Shown here: positions 22,973 to 30,878 of the stretch, in pieces
Position numbering within the stretch: position 1 is the stretch's first letter
Layout: each line of letters starts with the position of its first letter
NCBI GenBank assembly: GCA_903916595.1
Contig: CAIWXI010000029.1
Span: 1 to 32,574, forward strand
DNA: 32,574 nucleotides
Reading direction: 5' to 3'
Source: an uncultured Bacteroidales bacterium
GTDB lineage: Bacteria; Bacteroidota; Bacteroidia; Bacteroidales; FEN-979
Translations under genes and position numbers: made by a program
Notes under the pieces: generated by a model
What the model was told of the DNA's origin: nothing
What the model saw: the letters and a program-made list of their open reading frames with translations, nothing else
The model's database searches: none

Positions 22973-24259
22973 TCAGGTCTTTCTCTTTTCTTTTTTTGCC
23001 GCAGGAAACAATACATTATTTAATATAAGCCTGTAACCCGGGGAATTGGGATGCAGGTTAAGGTCGGTTGGAGGGTCACCTACAAGGTGCTGATAATCCT
23101 CAGGGTCATGACCTCCCAGGAAAGTCCATGTACCTTTCCCGAAATCACCATGAATATATCTTGCCTCGCCCAGAGATTTGTTCTCTCCTAGTATCAGAAC
23201 GTTTGATTTAATATATTTTTCATTGAAAGCCGTGGTCTGACCCATAAATCCGTGAATCAGGCTTTCATGGTCCTGACAAAGCATAGAAGGCACGGGGTCC
23301 CATTTAGCCGAAAATTCGAAAAGCGAGAAAAAATCATTGTTCCAGTTCAGGGTTTTAGGCCTGTCGTCAGTGACATCGATAGAAGAAATCTCGTATTCAT
23401 ACGGACTGTTAACCAGACTGAAATCCTGAAAAGCAAAACACTTGCGGTAATCCAGTTTTTTTTCAGCCGACGCATCCATGGGATCCCCATCGAACATCAC
23501 ATCGCAGATGTCGAGACCTTCGGCCGATAAAGCCACATCGTAGCTGTCGGGAGCTGAGCACATCGAAAAAAGATATCCGCCTCCTGCCACGAAGTCCCGA
23601 ATCTTTTGTGCCACGGCCAGCTTCATCTGCGAAACTTTGGCATAACCCAGCTTATGCGCCGATTCCTCCTGAAGCTGAACATCCTCCTGGTACCAGGGAA
23701 AGTTTTTATAGGCTGTCCAGAACTTGCCATACTGCCCCGTGAAATCTTCATGATGCATATGCAGCCAATCGTAAAGAGGAAGCAGCCCGGTAAGAACCTC
23801 CTCGTCATACAATATTGTATAAGGGATCTCGGCATAAGTAAGCACAAGAGTCACCGCATCATCCCAGGGCCTCTTATTCTTGGGCGAATAAACGGCGATC
23901 TTTGGCGCTTTATGGAGTTTAATCTTTTCCATGTTAACCTGAGGATCGGCGATCTCCTGCAGTATTGCGTCAGCCTGAGCGTCGGCCAGGGCCTGGAACG
24001 TCACACCGCGAATAGAACACTCGCTCTCAAGCTGTTTACTGTATTGGATCAGGAAACTGCCTCCCCTGTAATTCAGCAGCCAGTCAACCTCCACCTCTTT
24101 CTGTAACACCCAGAATGCAATGCCGTATGCTTTGAGATGGTTCTTCTGAGCCTCATCCATTGGTAACAGCAGGTATGCTGCCTGCACGGGGGCACATAAA
24201 ACAAGAAGTGAAACGAAGAGTATCAGCCGGTTGTTAAAACGGCATATCCGGGTGGTCAT
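22973..24259 (-). CDS. Secreted protein of the Bacteroidota 'asparagine synthetase B'-like family
   Basis: From the ATG at 24259 the protein has 428 residues and begins with a clear signal peptide (MTTRICRFNNRLILFVSLL, cleavage near VQA-AYLLLP). I recall the sequence (MDEAQKNHLKAYGIAFWVL, VDWLLNYRGGSF, HHEDFTGQYGKF, GHDPEDYQHLVGD) as a strongly conserved Bacteroidota family usually labelled asparagine synthetase B. The chain does not support that label. It is exported, lacks an N-terminal Cys nucleophile and has no PP-loop SGGxDS motif. It rather has a flavodoxin/amidotransferase-like central part (PKIAVYSPK...AEIPYTILYDEEV) and a GGGYLFSMCSAPDS turn with a Cys, plus a GGHDPED His. The open frame reaches 24373, but the signal peptide fits the start at 24259 (or 24265). 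It overlaps the end of dnaB by 26 bases. The enzymatic role is unknown. Confidence 0.85.
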   Translation of the reverse strand: MTTRICRFNNRLILFVSLLVLCAPVQAAYLLLPMDEAQKNHLKAYGIAFWVLQKEVEVDWLLNYRGGSFLIQYSKQLESECSIRGVTFQALADAQADAILQEIADPQVNMEKIKLHKAPKIAVYSPKNKRPWDDAVTLVLTYAEIPYTILYDEEVLTGLLPLYDWLHMHHEDFTGQYGKFWTAYKNFPWYQEDVQLQEESAHKLGYAKVSQMKLAVAQKIRDFVAGGGYLFSMCSAPDSYDVALSAEGLDICDVMFDGDPMDASAEKKLDYRKCFAFQDFSLVNSPYEYEISSIDVTDDRPKTLNWNNDFFSLFEFSAKWDPVPSMLCQDHESLIHGFMGQTTAFNEKYIKSNVLILGENKSLGEARYIHGDFGKGTWTFLGGHDPEDYQHLVGDPPTDLNLHPNSPGYRLILNNVLFPAAKKEKRKT

Positions 24260-25802
24260 TTTCATCCATTTTCGACATGATAGTGCGGGTTCGCACTGAG
24301 CCATCAAACGATGTATTAGCCGAAATAGTATTCGAAGGAGGGTACTCCTGCTCAGTATCGGCAAACTTTGCATATTTGGAAATAAACCTTACCTGAATAT
24401 CTTTCAGAGGACCGTTACGGTTTTTCGAAATGCTTATTTCGGCTGCGCCGGATGTCGAATCCCCGTGTTCATCTACATCGATCTTATAGTACTCTGGCCG
24501 GTAAATGAACATGACCATGTCGGCATCCTGCTCTATGGAGCCTGATTCGCGAAGGTCAGAAAGTATAGGCTTGGCAGCAGCAGAGCGTTTTTCAGGGGCA
24601 CGGCTCAGCTGGGAAAGCGCTATCACAGGTATATCAAGCTCCTTGGCAAGGCTCTTTAAGCCTCTCGAAATACTGCTTATCTCCTGTTCCCTGTTTCCCT
24701 TGGCTTCGTGGCTCCCCTGCATCAGCTGAAGATAATCAACGATGATGAGCTGGATGTTATGCCTTGCCTTTAATCGTCTTGATTTGGCCCTAAGGTCAAA
24801 AATCGACAGGGCCGCGGTATCATCAAGATACATGGGGGCATCAAGAAGATTCCCGATTTTAACGTTCAGCTGCTTCCATTCATATTCTTCCATAGTCCCC
24901 TTGCGGAGTTTCTCCTGAGGGATCTCCGTTTCGGAAGAAATCAAACGGGTGACAAGCTGTACCGCCGACATCTCAAGGGAAAATACGGCCACCGGTTTTT
25001 TGAAATCGACCGCCGCGTTCCGGGCCATGGTAAGAGCAAATGCAGTTTTACCCATACCAGGGCGGGAAGCAATAATAATGAGATCCGATTTCTGCCATCC
25101 TGAAGTGATGCGGTCAAGTTCGGTAAACCCTGAACCTACCCCTCTCAGCGATCCTTCATGGCCCCGGGCTGCAGTGATCTCTTTTATGGCCTCTTTGATG
25201 ATCGACTGCATGTCCATATAGGTCTTGCCAATACTGCTTTCACTGATGGAAAACAAACCGGTCTCAGCCTTGTCAAGAAGATCGAACACATCACTCGAAT
25301 CTTCATAAGCATCCCTGATGATCTCTGAAGATATTCTTATAAGTTCTCTCTGAATGTATTTCTGTAAAATAATCCTAGCATGAAATTCAATATTCGCGGC
25401 CGACGCAACCCTGTTCGTGAGGTTAGTGATATAATACGCCCCACCAACAATTTCCAGTTCCCCTGCCTGCCGCAGGTCTTCGGTCACAGTTAGAATATCG
25501 ACCGGCTGGTTGCTGCCATACAACCTGTGAATGGCTGAATATATTTTCTGATGCTGCTCCTTGTAAAAAACTTCCGGCTTGAGAATCTCAATGACCTCGG
25601 CGAGTTTGTCGTTTTCAAGCATCATGGCGCCCAAAACAGCTTCCTCCAGGTCAACGGCCTGAGGCGGGACTTTCCCATGCTCAAAAAAACTGTCTGAAAC
25701 AGACCCGGCGCTGGTTCTCCTGCGCAATCCTTTCGACGCCTCCTTATTCGCTAAACCTTCTGCCATACTTCCCTTATTCTGATTTTTCCATCTTTCTTCC
25801 AT
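24234..25802 (-). CDS. dnaB: Replicative DNA helicase
   Basis: The 522-residue protein has the DnaB N-terminal domain (about 45-150: VPPQAVDLEEAVLGAMMLE), a linker helix and a RecA-like hexameric helicase domain. The latter has Walker A SRPGMGKTA (K252), Walker B LIIVDYLQLMQG, and RPEYY, SISKNRNGP and QVRFISKYAKF near the end. It unwinds DNA at the replication fork. The last residues are acidic and end PDMPF, similar to an SSB tip. A TAnnTTTG element lies only 4 bases upstream of the ATG at 25802. If that promoter is used, the internal ATG at 25766 (MAEGLANKEASKG) is the more natural start. The following gene overlaps its 3' end by 26 bases. Confidence 0.97.
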   Translation of the reverse strand: MEERWKNQNKGSMAEGLANKEASKGLRRRTSAGSVSDSFFEHGKVPPQAVDLEEAVLGAMMLENDKLAEVIEILKPEVFYKEQHQKIYSAIHRLYGSNQPVDILTVTEDLRQAGELEIVGGAYYITNLTNRVASAANIEFHARIILQKYIQRELIRISSEIIRDAYEDSSDVFDLLDKAETGLFSISESSIGKTYMDMQSIIKEAIKEITAARGHEGSLRGVGSGFTELDRITSGWQKSDLIIIASRPGMGKTAFALTMARNAAVDFKKPVAVFSLEMSAVQLVTRLISSETEIPQEKLRKGTMEEYEWKQLNVKIGNLLDAPMYLDDTAALSIFDLRAKSRRLKARHNIQLIIVDYLQLMQGSHEAKGNREQEISSISRGLKSLAKELDIPVIALSQLSRAPEKRSAAAKPILSDLRESGSIEQDADMVMFIYRPEYYKIDVDEHGDSTSGAAEISISKNRNGPLKDIQVRFISKYAKFADTEQEYPPSNTISANTSFDGSVRTRTIMSKMDENDHPDMPF

Positions 25803-25806
25803 CCGC

Positions 25807-25814
25807 CAAAAATA
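25807..25814 (-). promoter_or_regulatory. -7 element of dnaB
   Basis: Read on the minus strand this is TATTTTTG, an exact TAnnTTTG match. It ends 4 bases before the annotated ATG and so implies either a leaderless mRNA or a start at the next in-frame ATG (25766). Confidence 0.45.
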
Positions 25815-25865
25815 CTATGAAAGTCAATGAGGTCGGTTGATCTGAAGATAATTAGTTTTCAACAA

Positions 25866-27149
25866 TCATAAAGCAAACAGCAGCCCCACATGCCCCCAGG
25901 CATGCCACCAGTTATTATTGAATTCGGGGCTCAGGACGATCTGTTCAAGCTCGATCCCAATGGCTCCGATGGTCACCGTAAAACCAAGAGAAGTTTGTGT
26001 GACTATTCTTGAGATTGCCGCGGGCGGAATCGTGTACGGACTGTTGCGGTTGATCAGCCCTCCCTCGAGGCTGGCATCCCAGCCGACCAGCCTGGCCCCG
26101 CCCCTGACTGTAAAAAAATATTGTCTGAGCCTGGCCCCGCTGGCTTTCAGAGCCTGATTCTTCCGTATCCCCAAATCCGAAAAATAATCGTTGAACCATC
26201 CAAGCCGTAGATTGAAACCTCCTCCAAAATTAGTATACAATGTGCCTATGGCGGCAGTCCCGGTAACAATCATCTGCACATGTCCGGTGTTTATAATGCC
26301 TTTTTCAAGAGCCACGTTGTAATTAATTACAGCATCGGTATTTATCTGATACTCCCACCCCAGAGGTTCATTATTGTACGGTACATATTTATGAAAAAGC
26401 TTCTGAACAGCTCCCCCCAGCGATTGAGGACCAATGACTCCCAGATCCAGTCCGGAGGTCTGGCGGTAATGATGCCATTCGTCGTTAGTGACTTTAAAAC
26501 TGCCAAAATACAGGTAGGAGGCATAAGGCCTGTCGCCATAAAGTATACCTCCTTTCTTGGTTGTTGAAGGTGTATATAAATTTTGTACCAGCGAAAGTCC
26601 ATAGTAATTCTTTCCCTTCCCCCAGTATGGCAACAGAATGTGCTTAACAGGATTATCACTGATGGCAGGAGCCACATAGTTAAGCCGTATTCCATTGGTG
26701 TAGAACTGGTCAGTATTATCGAAAAAATCATTGTCAAACCCGATTTGCAATACCCTGTCGGGACTCAGGATTATTGCCGACCGGAATAGGGTATCACTTC
26801 CGGGACTTAGAAGCAGATTTATGTTCAGAGGTTCTGACCAATCGGGATTTGTGGCCCCGGCACGCAAACCCTTAATGGTACTCAGTTGTATCGTATCGGG
26901 CAGCCTGTAATGGGTTACAAGAACAACCGTTTCCGGCTTTCTTCGGTGTTTTAATCGTTTTTTACTGCGGATGACGGAGCGGCTTCGTTCCCCGTTTTGT
27001 AAAAGTTCATCGTTCGCTTTACTCTGCTTGCTCTGCAGTATGATGGCTTTGAGTTTTTCAGGTGGAAGTGACTTGTTACGCTCTTTATGACCGCCGGATG
27101 AACAGCCAAAAAAAAACAGAAACAATATGGCAGTGATAAGAAGCCTCAT
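25866..27149 (-). CDS. LpxR-like (DUF2219) lipid A deacylase family protein with lipoprotein N-terminus
   Basis: The protein has 427 residues. Residues 1-16 form a short signal ending FFFGC (C16 possibly lipidated). Residues 17-130 are a family-foreign extension with a very basic patch (SKKRLKHRRKPE, 62-73). From about 134 the LpxR/DUF2219 barrel begins: FDNDFFDNTDQFYTNGIRLNY with N140/D141 matching the active-site pair, YGDRPYASYLYFGSF, and GPQSLGGAVQKLFHK with H253 as the likely catalytic His, followed by PLGWEYQIN. Known of the family: outer-membrane LpxR removes the 3'-acyloxyacyl chain of lipid A in a calcium-dependent way. It follows lpxK by 22 bases on the same strand, both acting on lipid A. 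Whether a lipid anchor and a barrel coexist is unclear. Confidence 0.85.
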   Translation of the reverse strand: MRLLITAILFLFFFGCSSGGHKERNKSLPPEKLKAIILQSKQSKANDELLQNGERSRSVIRSKKRLKHRRKPETVVLVTHYRLPDTIQLSTIKGLRAGATNPDWSEPLNINLLLSPGSDTLFRSAIILSPDRVLQIGFDNDFFDNTDQFYTNGIRLNYVAPAISDNPVKHILLPYWGKGKNYYGLSLVQNLYTPSTTKKGGILYGDRPYASYLYFGSFKVTNDEWHHYRQTSGLDLGVIGPQSLGGAVQKLFHKYVPYNNEPLGWEYQINTDAVINYNVALEKGIINTGHVQMIVTGTAAIGTLYTNFGGGFNLRLGWFNDYFSDLGIRKNQALKASGARLRQYFFTVRGGARLVGWDASLEGGLINRNSPYTIPPAAISRIVTQTSLGFTVTIGAIGIELEQIVLSPEFNNNWWHAWGHVGLLFAL

Positions 27150-27171
27150 AGAGTCAGCAAAGTTAGCTAAT

Positions 27172-28236
27172 TCAAAGGCTTGTTTTATACCGGTTTACGA
27201 AGCTTAAAACCTGATCGTCGAAAAGCTCTTTGTCCTTGCCGTGAAATTCAACGCGAATCGGAAAATAATAAATCGGAAGATGACTTATGAGTGGAGAAAT
27301 CTCAGCAGTGTTTAACCGCATCGTGTCCTTTTCGGTGGTTATAATGACTTTTCTCTGGGTAGGAATATCGTTGAACCGGCTTTCGATCTGAGCAATATCA
27401 GTGGCGGTAAATGAGTGATGGTCGCGGAATCTCATCAGGATAACATCAGAGCATATTCGTTGTATGTGTTCCTTGAGTAAACTGTGATCGGCAATACCCG
27501 TCAGTAGCAATATGCTGACCAGCCTGGCTGGTAATTCACCCGATACTGGCTCCAGAAGAGGAATCGGGTCGCCGTAAGTTATATAAGAGAAAAAGACCTG
27601 CTGATTATTCCGGGGAGAGAGGTCCTCCAATATCCTCCTTCTCGAAATTGGAGAGAAGATTTTCGGGGTCTTAGTGACTACGATGATGTCAGCTCTGTCT
27701 GCACCATCGCGGAATTCCCTGAGTGTGCCTGATGGCATTACATGGTCTTCGGAATACAGCTTTGCATAAGAAGTGAGAAGAATCGAAAGCCCTGGTTTTA
27801 CATACCTGTGCTGGAAAGCATCATCGAGCAGAACGACATCCAGGCCGGGATATTTGCCGAGGAGGTTTGTTATGCCCCGCTTCCGGTTCTCGTCAACAGC
27901 AACTTTCAAATGCTTAAACTTCCTTATTATCTGAAGGGGTTCGTCTCCGATTTCCTTCACGTCCGACTGCTCCGACCCGATGATAAACCCTTTGCTGTTG
28001 CGGCCATAGCCCCGGCTCAGGGTTGCAATCAGACAGGCAGGGGAAAGCAGGCGTATAAGGTATTCAATCTGAGGAGTCTTGCCTGTGCCTCCCATCGAAA
28101 GGTTGCCCACCGAAATCACTGCTCTGTCGAACTTCGCGGATGGAAGTATCCTGAAATCAAATAATAAATTCCTCACCAGCATTACGAATCCGTAGAGCAG
28201 GGAAAATGGATATACTATGTATTGAAGCAGCTGCAT
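27172..28236 (-). CDS. lpxK: Tetraacyldisaccharide 4'-kinase
   Basis: The 354-residue protein has an N-terminal membrane-associated helix (about 5-25) and an unusual P-loop VGNLSMGGTGKT (43-54). LSRGYGR follows, then GDEPLQI, the DVVLLDDAFQHR motif near residue 135 and ITTEKD..R in the C-terminal part. All are LpxK hallmarks, and the length is normal. It phosphorylates the 4' position of the lipid A disaccharide on the inner face of the cytoplasmic membrane. It shares an operon with the downstream LpxR-like gene. The receiver-protein gene lies 55 bases upstream on the same strand, with no clear promoter between. Confidence 0.95.
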   Translation of the reverse strand: MQLLQYIVYPFSLLYGFVMLVRNLLFDFRILPSAKFDRAVISVGNLSMGGTGKTPQIEYLIRLLSPACLIATLSRGYGRNSKGFIIGSEQSDVKEIGDEPLQIIRKFKHLKVAVDENRKRGITNLLGKYPGLDVVLLDDAFQHRYVKPGLSILLTSYAKLYSEDHVMPSGTLREFRDGADRADIIVVTKTPKIFSPISRRRILEDLSPRNNQQVFFSYITYGDPIPLLEPVSGELPARLVSILLLTGIADHSLLKEHIQRICSDVILMRFRDHHSFTATDIAQIESRFNDIPTQRKVIITTEKDTMRLNTAEISPLISHLPIYYFPIRVEFHGKDKELFDDQVLSFVNRYKTSL

Positions 28237-28291
28237 AAATTTCAGAGCTGAAAATTAAGAAAAAAAAGACAATGAAGGAAAAAGTGAGGAT

Positions 28292-28687
28292 TTAAAGTTG
28301 GTTTGCCTCTTTTAACATATACCTCAGATTCTTTATCAGTTCTGATATTCCGGTCTCCAGTTTGCTGGTCTTTACAATGAAGTCAGCTGCCCCTGCTTCA
28401 AGCAACTTCATCGCCAGCACAGGGTCTGCTATCGATGAAAGATAGACCACCTTTACCTCCGGATAATGGTCTCTGATTTTTCTCAGGAAATCAAAACCGG
28501 TATAGTTCCCAATATCATAATCGGTAATGATGAATTCAGGTATCGTATTTTTTTCGAGCCTGTACAAGCACTCCTGTCCGTTAGGAAAAGTATATACCTG
28601 GGCAAACTTGTTGATATTAAGGTGATACTTGATCAGGCTGTTATGGATAGGGTTCCTGTCGACAATAAAAATTCTGGGTGTTTGCAT
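28292..28687 (-). CDS. Stand-alone receiver-domain protein
   Basis: From the ATG at 28687 this is a 131-residue protein made only of a CheY-like receiver. Strand 1 is RIFIVDRNP (D10, with Arg in place of the second acidic residue), the phospho-acceptor is D56 in EFIITDYDIGNYTG, S84 occupies the usual Thr/Ser position (VVYLSS), and K106 lies in ADFIVKTSK. There is no output domain. The open frame extends 57 codons upstream, but that part is low-complexity and overlaps the divergent Nif3 gene, so I chose the ATG directly before the receiver. No kinase is adjacent. It probably works by protein-protein contact, and the D-to-R change may weaken magnesium binding. Confidence 0.82.
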   Translation of the reverse strand: MQTPRIFIVDRNPIHNSLIKYHLNINKFAQVYTFPNGQECLYRLEKNTIPEFIITDYDIGNYTGFDFLRKIRDHYPEVKVVYLSSIADPVLAMKLLEAGAADFIVKTSKLETGISELIKNLRYMLKEANQL

Positions 28688-28810
28688 TATAGCCTGGTCC
28701 TTTTTTTGAAAGACCAAATATTCAAAATAAAGCAGCGTTCTTTGCTTGTCATCCTTGAAACTTGCAAACAACTTACTAACATGGAATTCTGTGTAAATCT
28801 CTGAATTTCT

Positions 28811-28818
28811 TATTTTTG
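28811..28818 (+). promoter_or_regulatory. -7 element of the Nif3-zinc ribbon-TPR operon
   Basis: TATTTTTG is an exact TAnnTTTG match 20 bases upstream of the ATG at 28839. No convincing -33 box is seen. Confidence 0.5.
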
Positions 28819-28838
28819 TGTAATAATATCTGTAAAAT

Positions 28839-29933
28839 ATGAAACTGAAAGAACTCACTTCGTTTCTGGAAAGCTTTGCTCCGCTTGCTTTTCAGGAGGA
28901 TTATGATAATTCCGGACTGCTGGCCGGACTGCCGGAACAGGATATCACAGCGGCACTTGTTTGCCTGGATATAACTCCTGCCACGGTTGATGAAGCATTA
29001 AGCCGGGGCTGTAATCTGATTATTTCGCATCACCCCTTTATTTTTCATGGTCTGAAAAAGGTTGAACCGGGGAAACCCGAATCCGATATTCTTGTAAAAG
29101 TGATTAAGCATGATATTGCCGTGTATGCCATCCATACAAACATAGATAATTCAATCGCAGGCCTGAACGAATTCCTATGCGGGAAGCTTGGCCTTACTAC
29201 TGTTAAGATTCTTAGTGAAAGAGGCGGGATGCTGTCGAAGCTGGTCACATTTACTCCGCATGGCTACACCGATAAAGTAAGGCAGGCACTGTTTGATGCA
29301 GGCGCCGGGGTGATTGGGAAATATGATTTATGCAGCTATAATGTTGAAGGCCAGGGCACGTTCAGGGCTTCGGCGGGAAGTAGTCCCTTTGTGGGTGAGA
29401 AAAATGTACCTCATGTAGAAAAAGAGACCAGGATAGAGGTCGTATTTCCTAATTATATAAAAGGGAAACTTGTAAATGCTTTGCTGGCAGCACATCCTTA
29501 TGAAGAGGTTGCGTTTGATATTTATCCTCTGTCGAATTCGTTTCCTTCCTGCGGGTCGGGGATGCTTGGTAAATTGACAAAACCGATGAAGCCTGAAGAT
29601 TTTCTTGAAATGTTAAAAAAGAAACTGAAGATTACCCTGGTCAGACATACTGAACTGCCTGACAGGAAAATCGGGAAAGTGGCAATCTGCAGTGGATCGG
29701 GTAGTTTTCTTATTCCTGATGCCTTGAAGGCCGGGGCAGATGTTTTTTTGACTTCTGATCTGAAGTACCATGATTTTTTTGATGCCAGCCAACGAATCCT
29801 TCTTGCAGATATCGGGCATTATGAAAGCGAGCAATGGATAAAAGACCTGCTGACTGAAAGATTAATTGAAAAATTTCCTACCTTTGCAGTCCTTTCTTCA
29901 GGACTACATACAAATCCTGTTCATTATTTATAA
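28839..29933 (+). CDS. Nif3-like dinuclear metal centre hexameric protein
   Basis: The 364-residue protein is a YqfO/Nif3 form with the two-part Nif3 fold split by an inserted PII/CutA-like domain (about residues 130-235, MLSKLVTFTPHGYTDKVRQA to HPYEEVAFDIYPL). Metal-site residues are visible as ISHHPFIFHG (H64/H65), HTNIDNS and, near the C-terminus, LADIGHYESE. Family members form hexameric toroids with two metals per subunit; GTP cyclohydrolase I type 2 annotations are unproven. A C4 zinc-ribbon gene follows 9 bases later, a pairing conserved in distant bacteria (Nif3 next to a zf-RING_7 protein, as in Mycobacterium), which suggests a shared but unknown function. Confidence 0.93.
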   Translation: MKLKELTSFLESFAPLAFQEDYDNSGLLAGLPEQDITAALVCLDITPATVDEALSRGCNLIISHHPFIFHGLKKVEPGKPESDILVKVIKHDIAVYAIHTNIDNSIAGLNEFLCGKLGLTTVKILSERGGMLSKLVTFTPHGYTDKVRQALFDAGAGVIGKYDLCSYNVEGQGTFRASAGSSPFVGEKNVPHVEKETRIEVVFPNYIKGKLVNALLAAHPYEEVAFDIYPLSNSFPSCGSGMLGKLTKPMKPEDFLEMLKKKLKITLVRHTELPDRKIGKVAICSGSGSFLIPDALKAGADVFLTSDLKYHDFFDASQRILLADIGHYESEQWIKDLLTERLIEKFPTFAVLSSGLHTNPVHYL

Positions 29934-29942
29934 TCGATTGAT

Positions 29943-30878
29943 ATGGCAAAGACAAAAGGAGAATTTATTGCAACCTCGAAGCCTTCAAAGATGGCTAAAA
30001 AACCTGCTGTAAAAGAAACGACAGAAAACAAAGCCGAAAAAGAAACAAAGGATCCTAAAAAAAAGGCAGTTATAGTAAAGGAGGAGCAGCCCGCCGAGAA
30101 GGTTCAGCCAAAAGCCAAGGCTGAGAGTACGGATGATAAAATTGAGGTTTCGATTGAAAAGAAACTTATCGCTATGTACAGCCTTCAGCAGCTTGATTCA
30201 CAGGTTGATAAAATCAGGATTATAAGGGGTGAACTTCCTCTTGAAGTCCAGGATCTCGAAGATGAAATTGTAGGTCTGGAAACCCGGGTCGATAATTATT
30301 TGCAAGAGACTATTGCCGTTGAGAAATCAATAAGCGAGAAAAAAACATTCATCAAGGATTGTTTTGCACTGATCAAGAAATATGAGGATCAGCAGATGAA
30401 CGTGAGGAATAACCGAGAATACGACTCGCTTACAAAAGAGATCGAGTTTCAGAATCTTGAGATTCAGCTTGCCGAAAAACGCATCAAGGAATTTCAGGCT
30501 TCACTAGAGATCAAGAAAGAGGAGATCGATCGTTATCAGAAGCTGTTTGCCGACCGCAAGAGCGATCTTGAAATTAAGAAAAATGAACTTGATGATATCA
30601 TTGCTGAAACTGAAAAAGAAGAACAGGATCTTATCACAAATTCAGAGAAGAACAGAAAATACATCGAAGAAAGGCTGTTGACCGCGTATACAAGAATACG
30701 CAAGAATGCCAGGAACGGTCTTGCCGTGGTTCAAATTGAACGTGATGCCTGCGGCGGATGCTTTAATAAAATACCTCCTCAGCATCAGCTCGATATCCGT
30801 ATGCATAAGAAGATTATTGTTTGTGAATACTGCGGAAGAATTCTTGTTGACGATGAAATAGTGAAAAGCGTGCACTGA
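29943..30878 (+). CDS. Coiled-coil protein with C-terminal C4 zinc ribbon
   Basis: The 311-residue protein has residues 1-70 as a Lys/Glu/Ala-rich, probably disordered extension. Residues about 75-250 form a long antiparallel coiled coil (for example LQQLDSQVDKIRIIRGEL and EKSISEKKTF). Residues 265-311 form a zinc ribbon with C270, C273, C294 and C297 in the family spacing (CGGC...CEYC). Relatives are about 240-250 residues, so the basic N-terminal tail is extra. The family (zf-RING_7) is a conserved companion of Nif3, as here with a 9-base gap. Nucleic acid binding has been proposed but is not shown by the sequence. Its stop overlaps the next ATG by one base. Confidence 0.88.
   Translation: MAKTKGEFIATSKPSKMAKKPAVKETTENKAEKETKDPKKKAVIVKEEQPAEKVQPKAKAESTDDKIEVSIEKKLIAMYSLQQLDSQVDKIRIIRGELPLEVQDLEDEIVGLETRVDNYLQETIAVEKSISEKKTFIKDCFALIKKYEDQQMNVRNNREYDSLTKEIEFQNLEIQLAEKRIKEFQASLEIKKEEIDRYQKLFADRKSDLEIKKNELDDIIAETEKEEQDLITNSEKNRKYIEERLLTAYTRIRKNARNGLAVVQIERDACGGCFNKIPPQHQLDIRMHKKIIVCEYCGRILVDDEIVKSVH

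Noticed and set aside
24260-24373. N-terminal extension of the AsnB-like protein
   Set aside because: It lies within dnaB, and a proper signal peptide starts at the ATG at 24259 or 24265.
28688-28858. 57-codon extension of the receiver protein
   Set aside because: It is low-complexity, overlaps the promoter and start of the divergent Nif3 gene, and is not part of a receiver domain.
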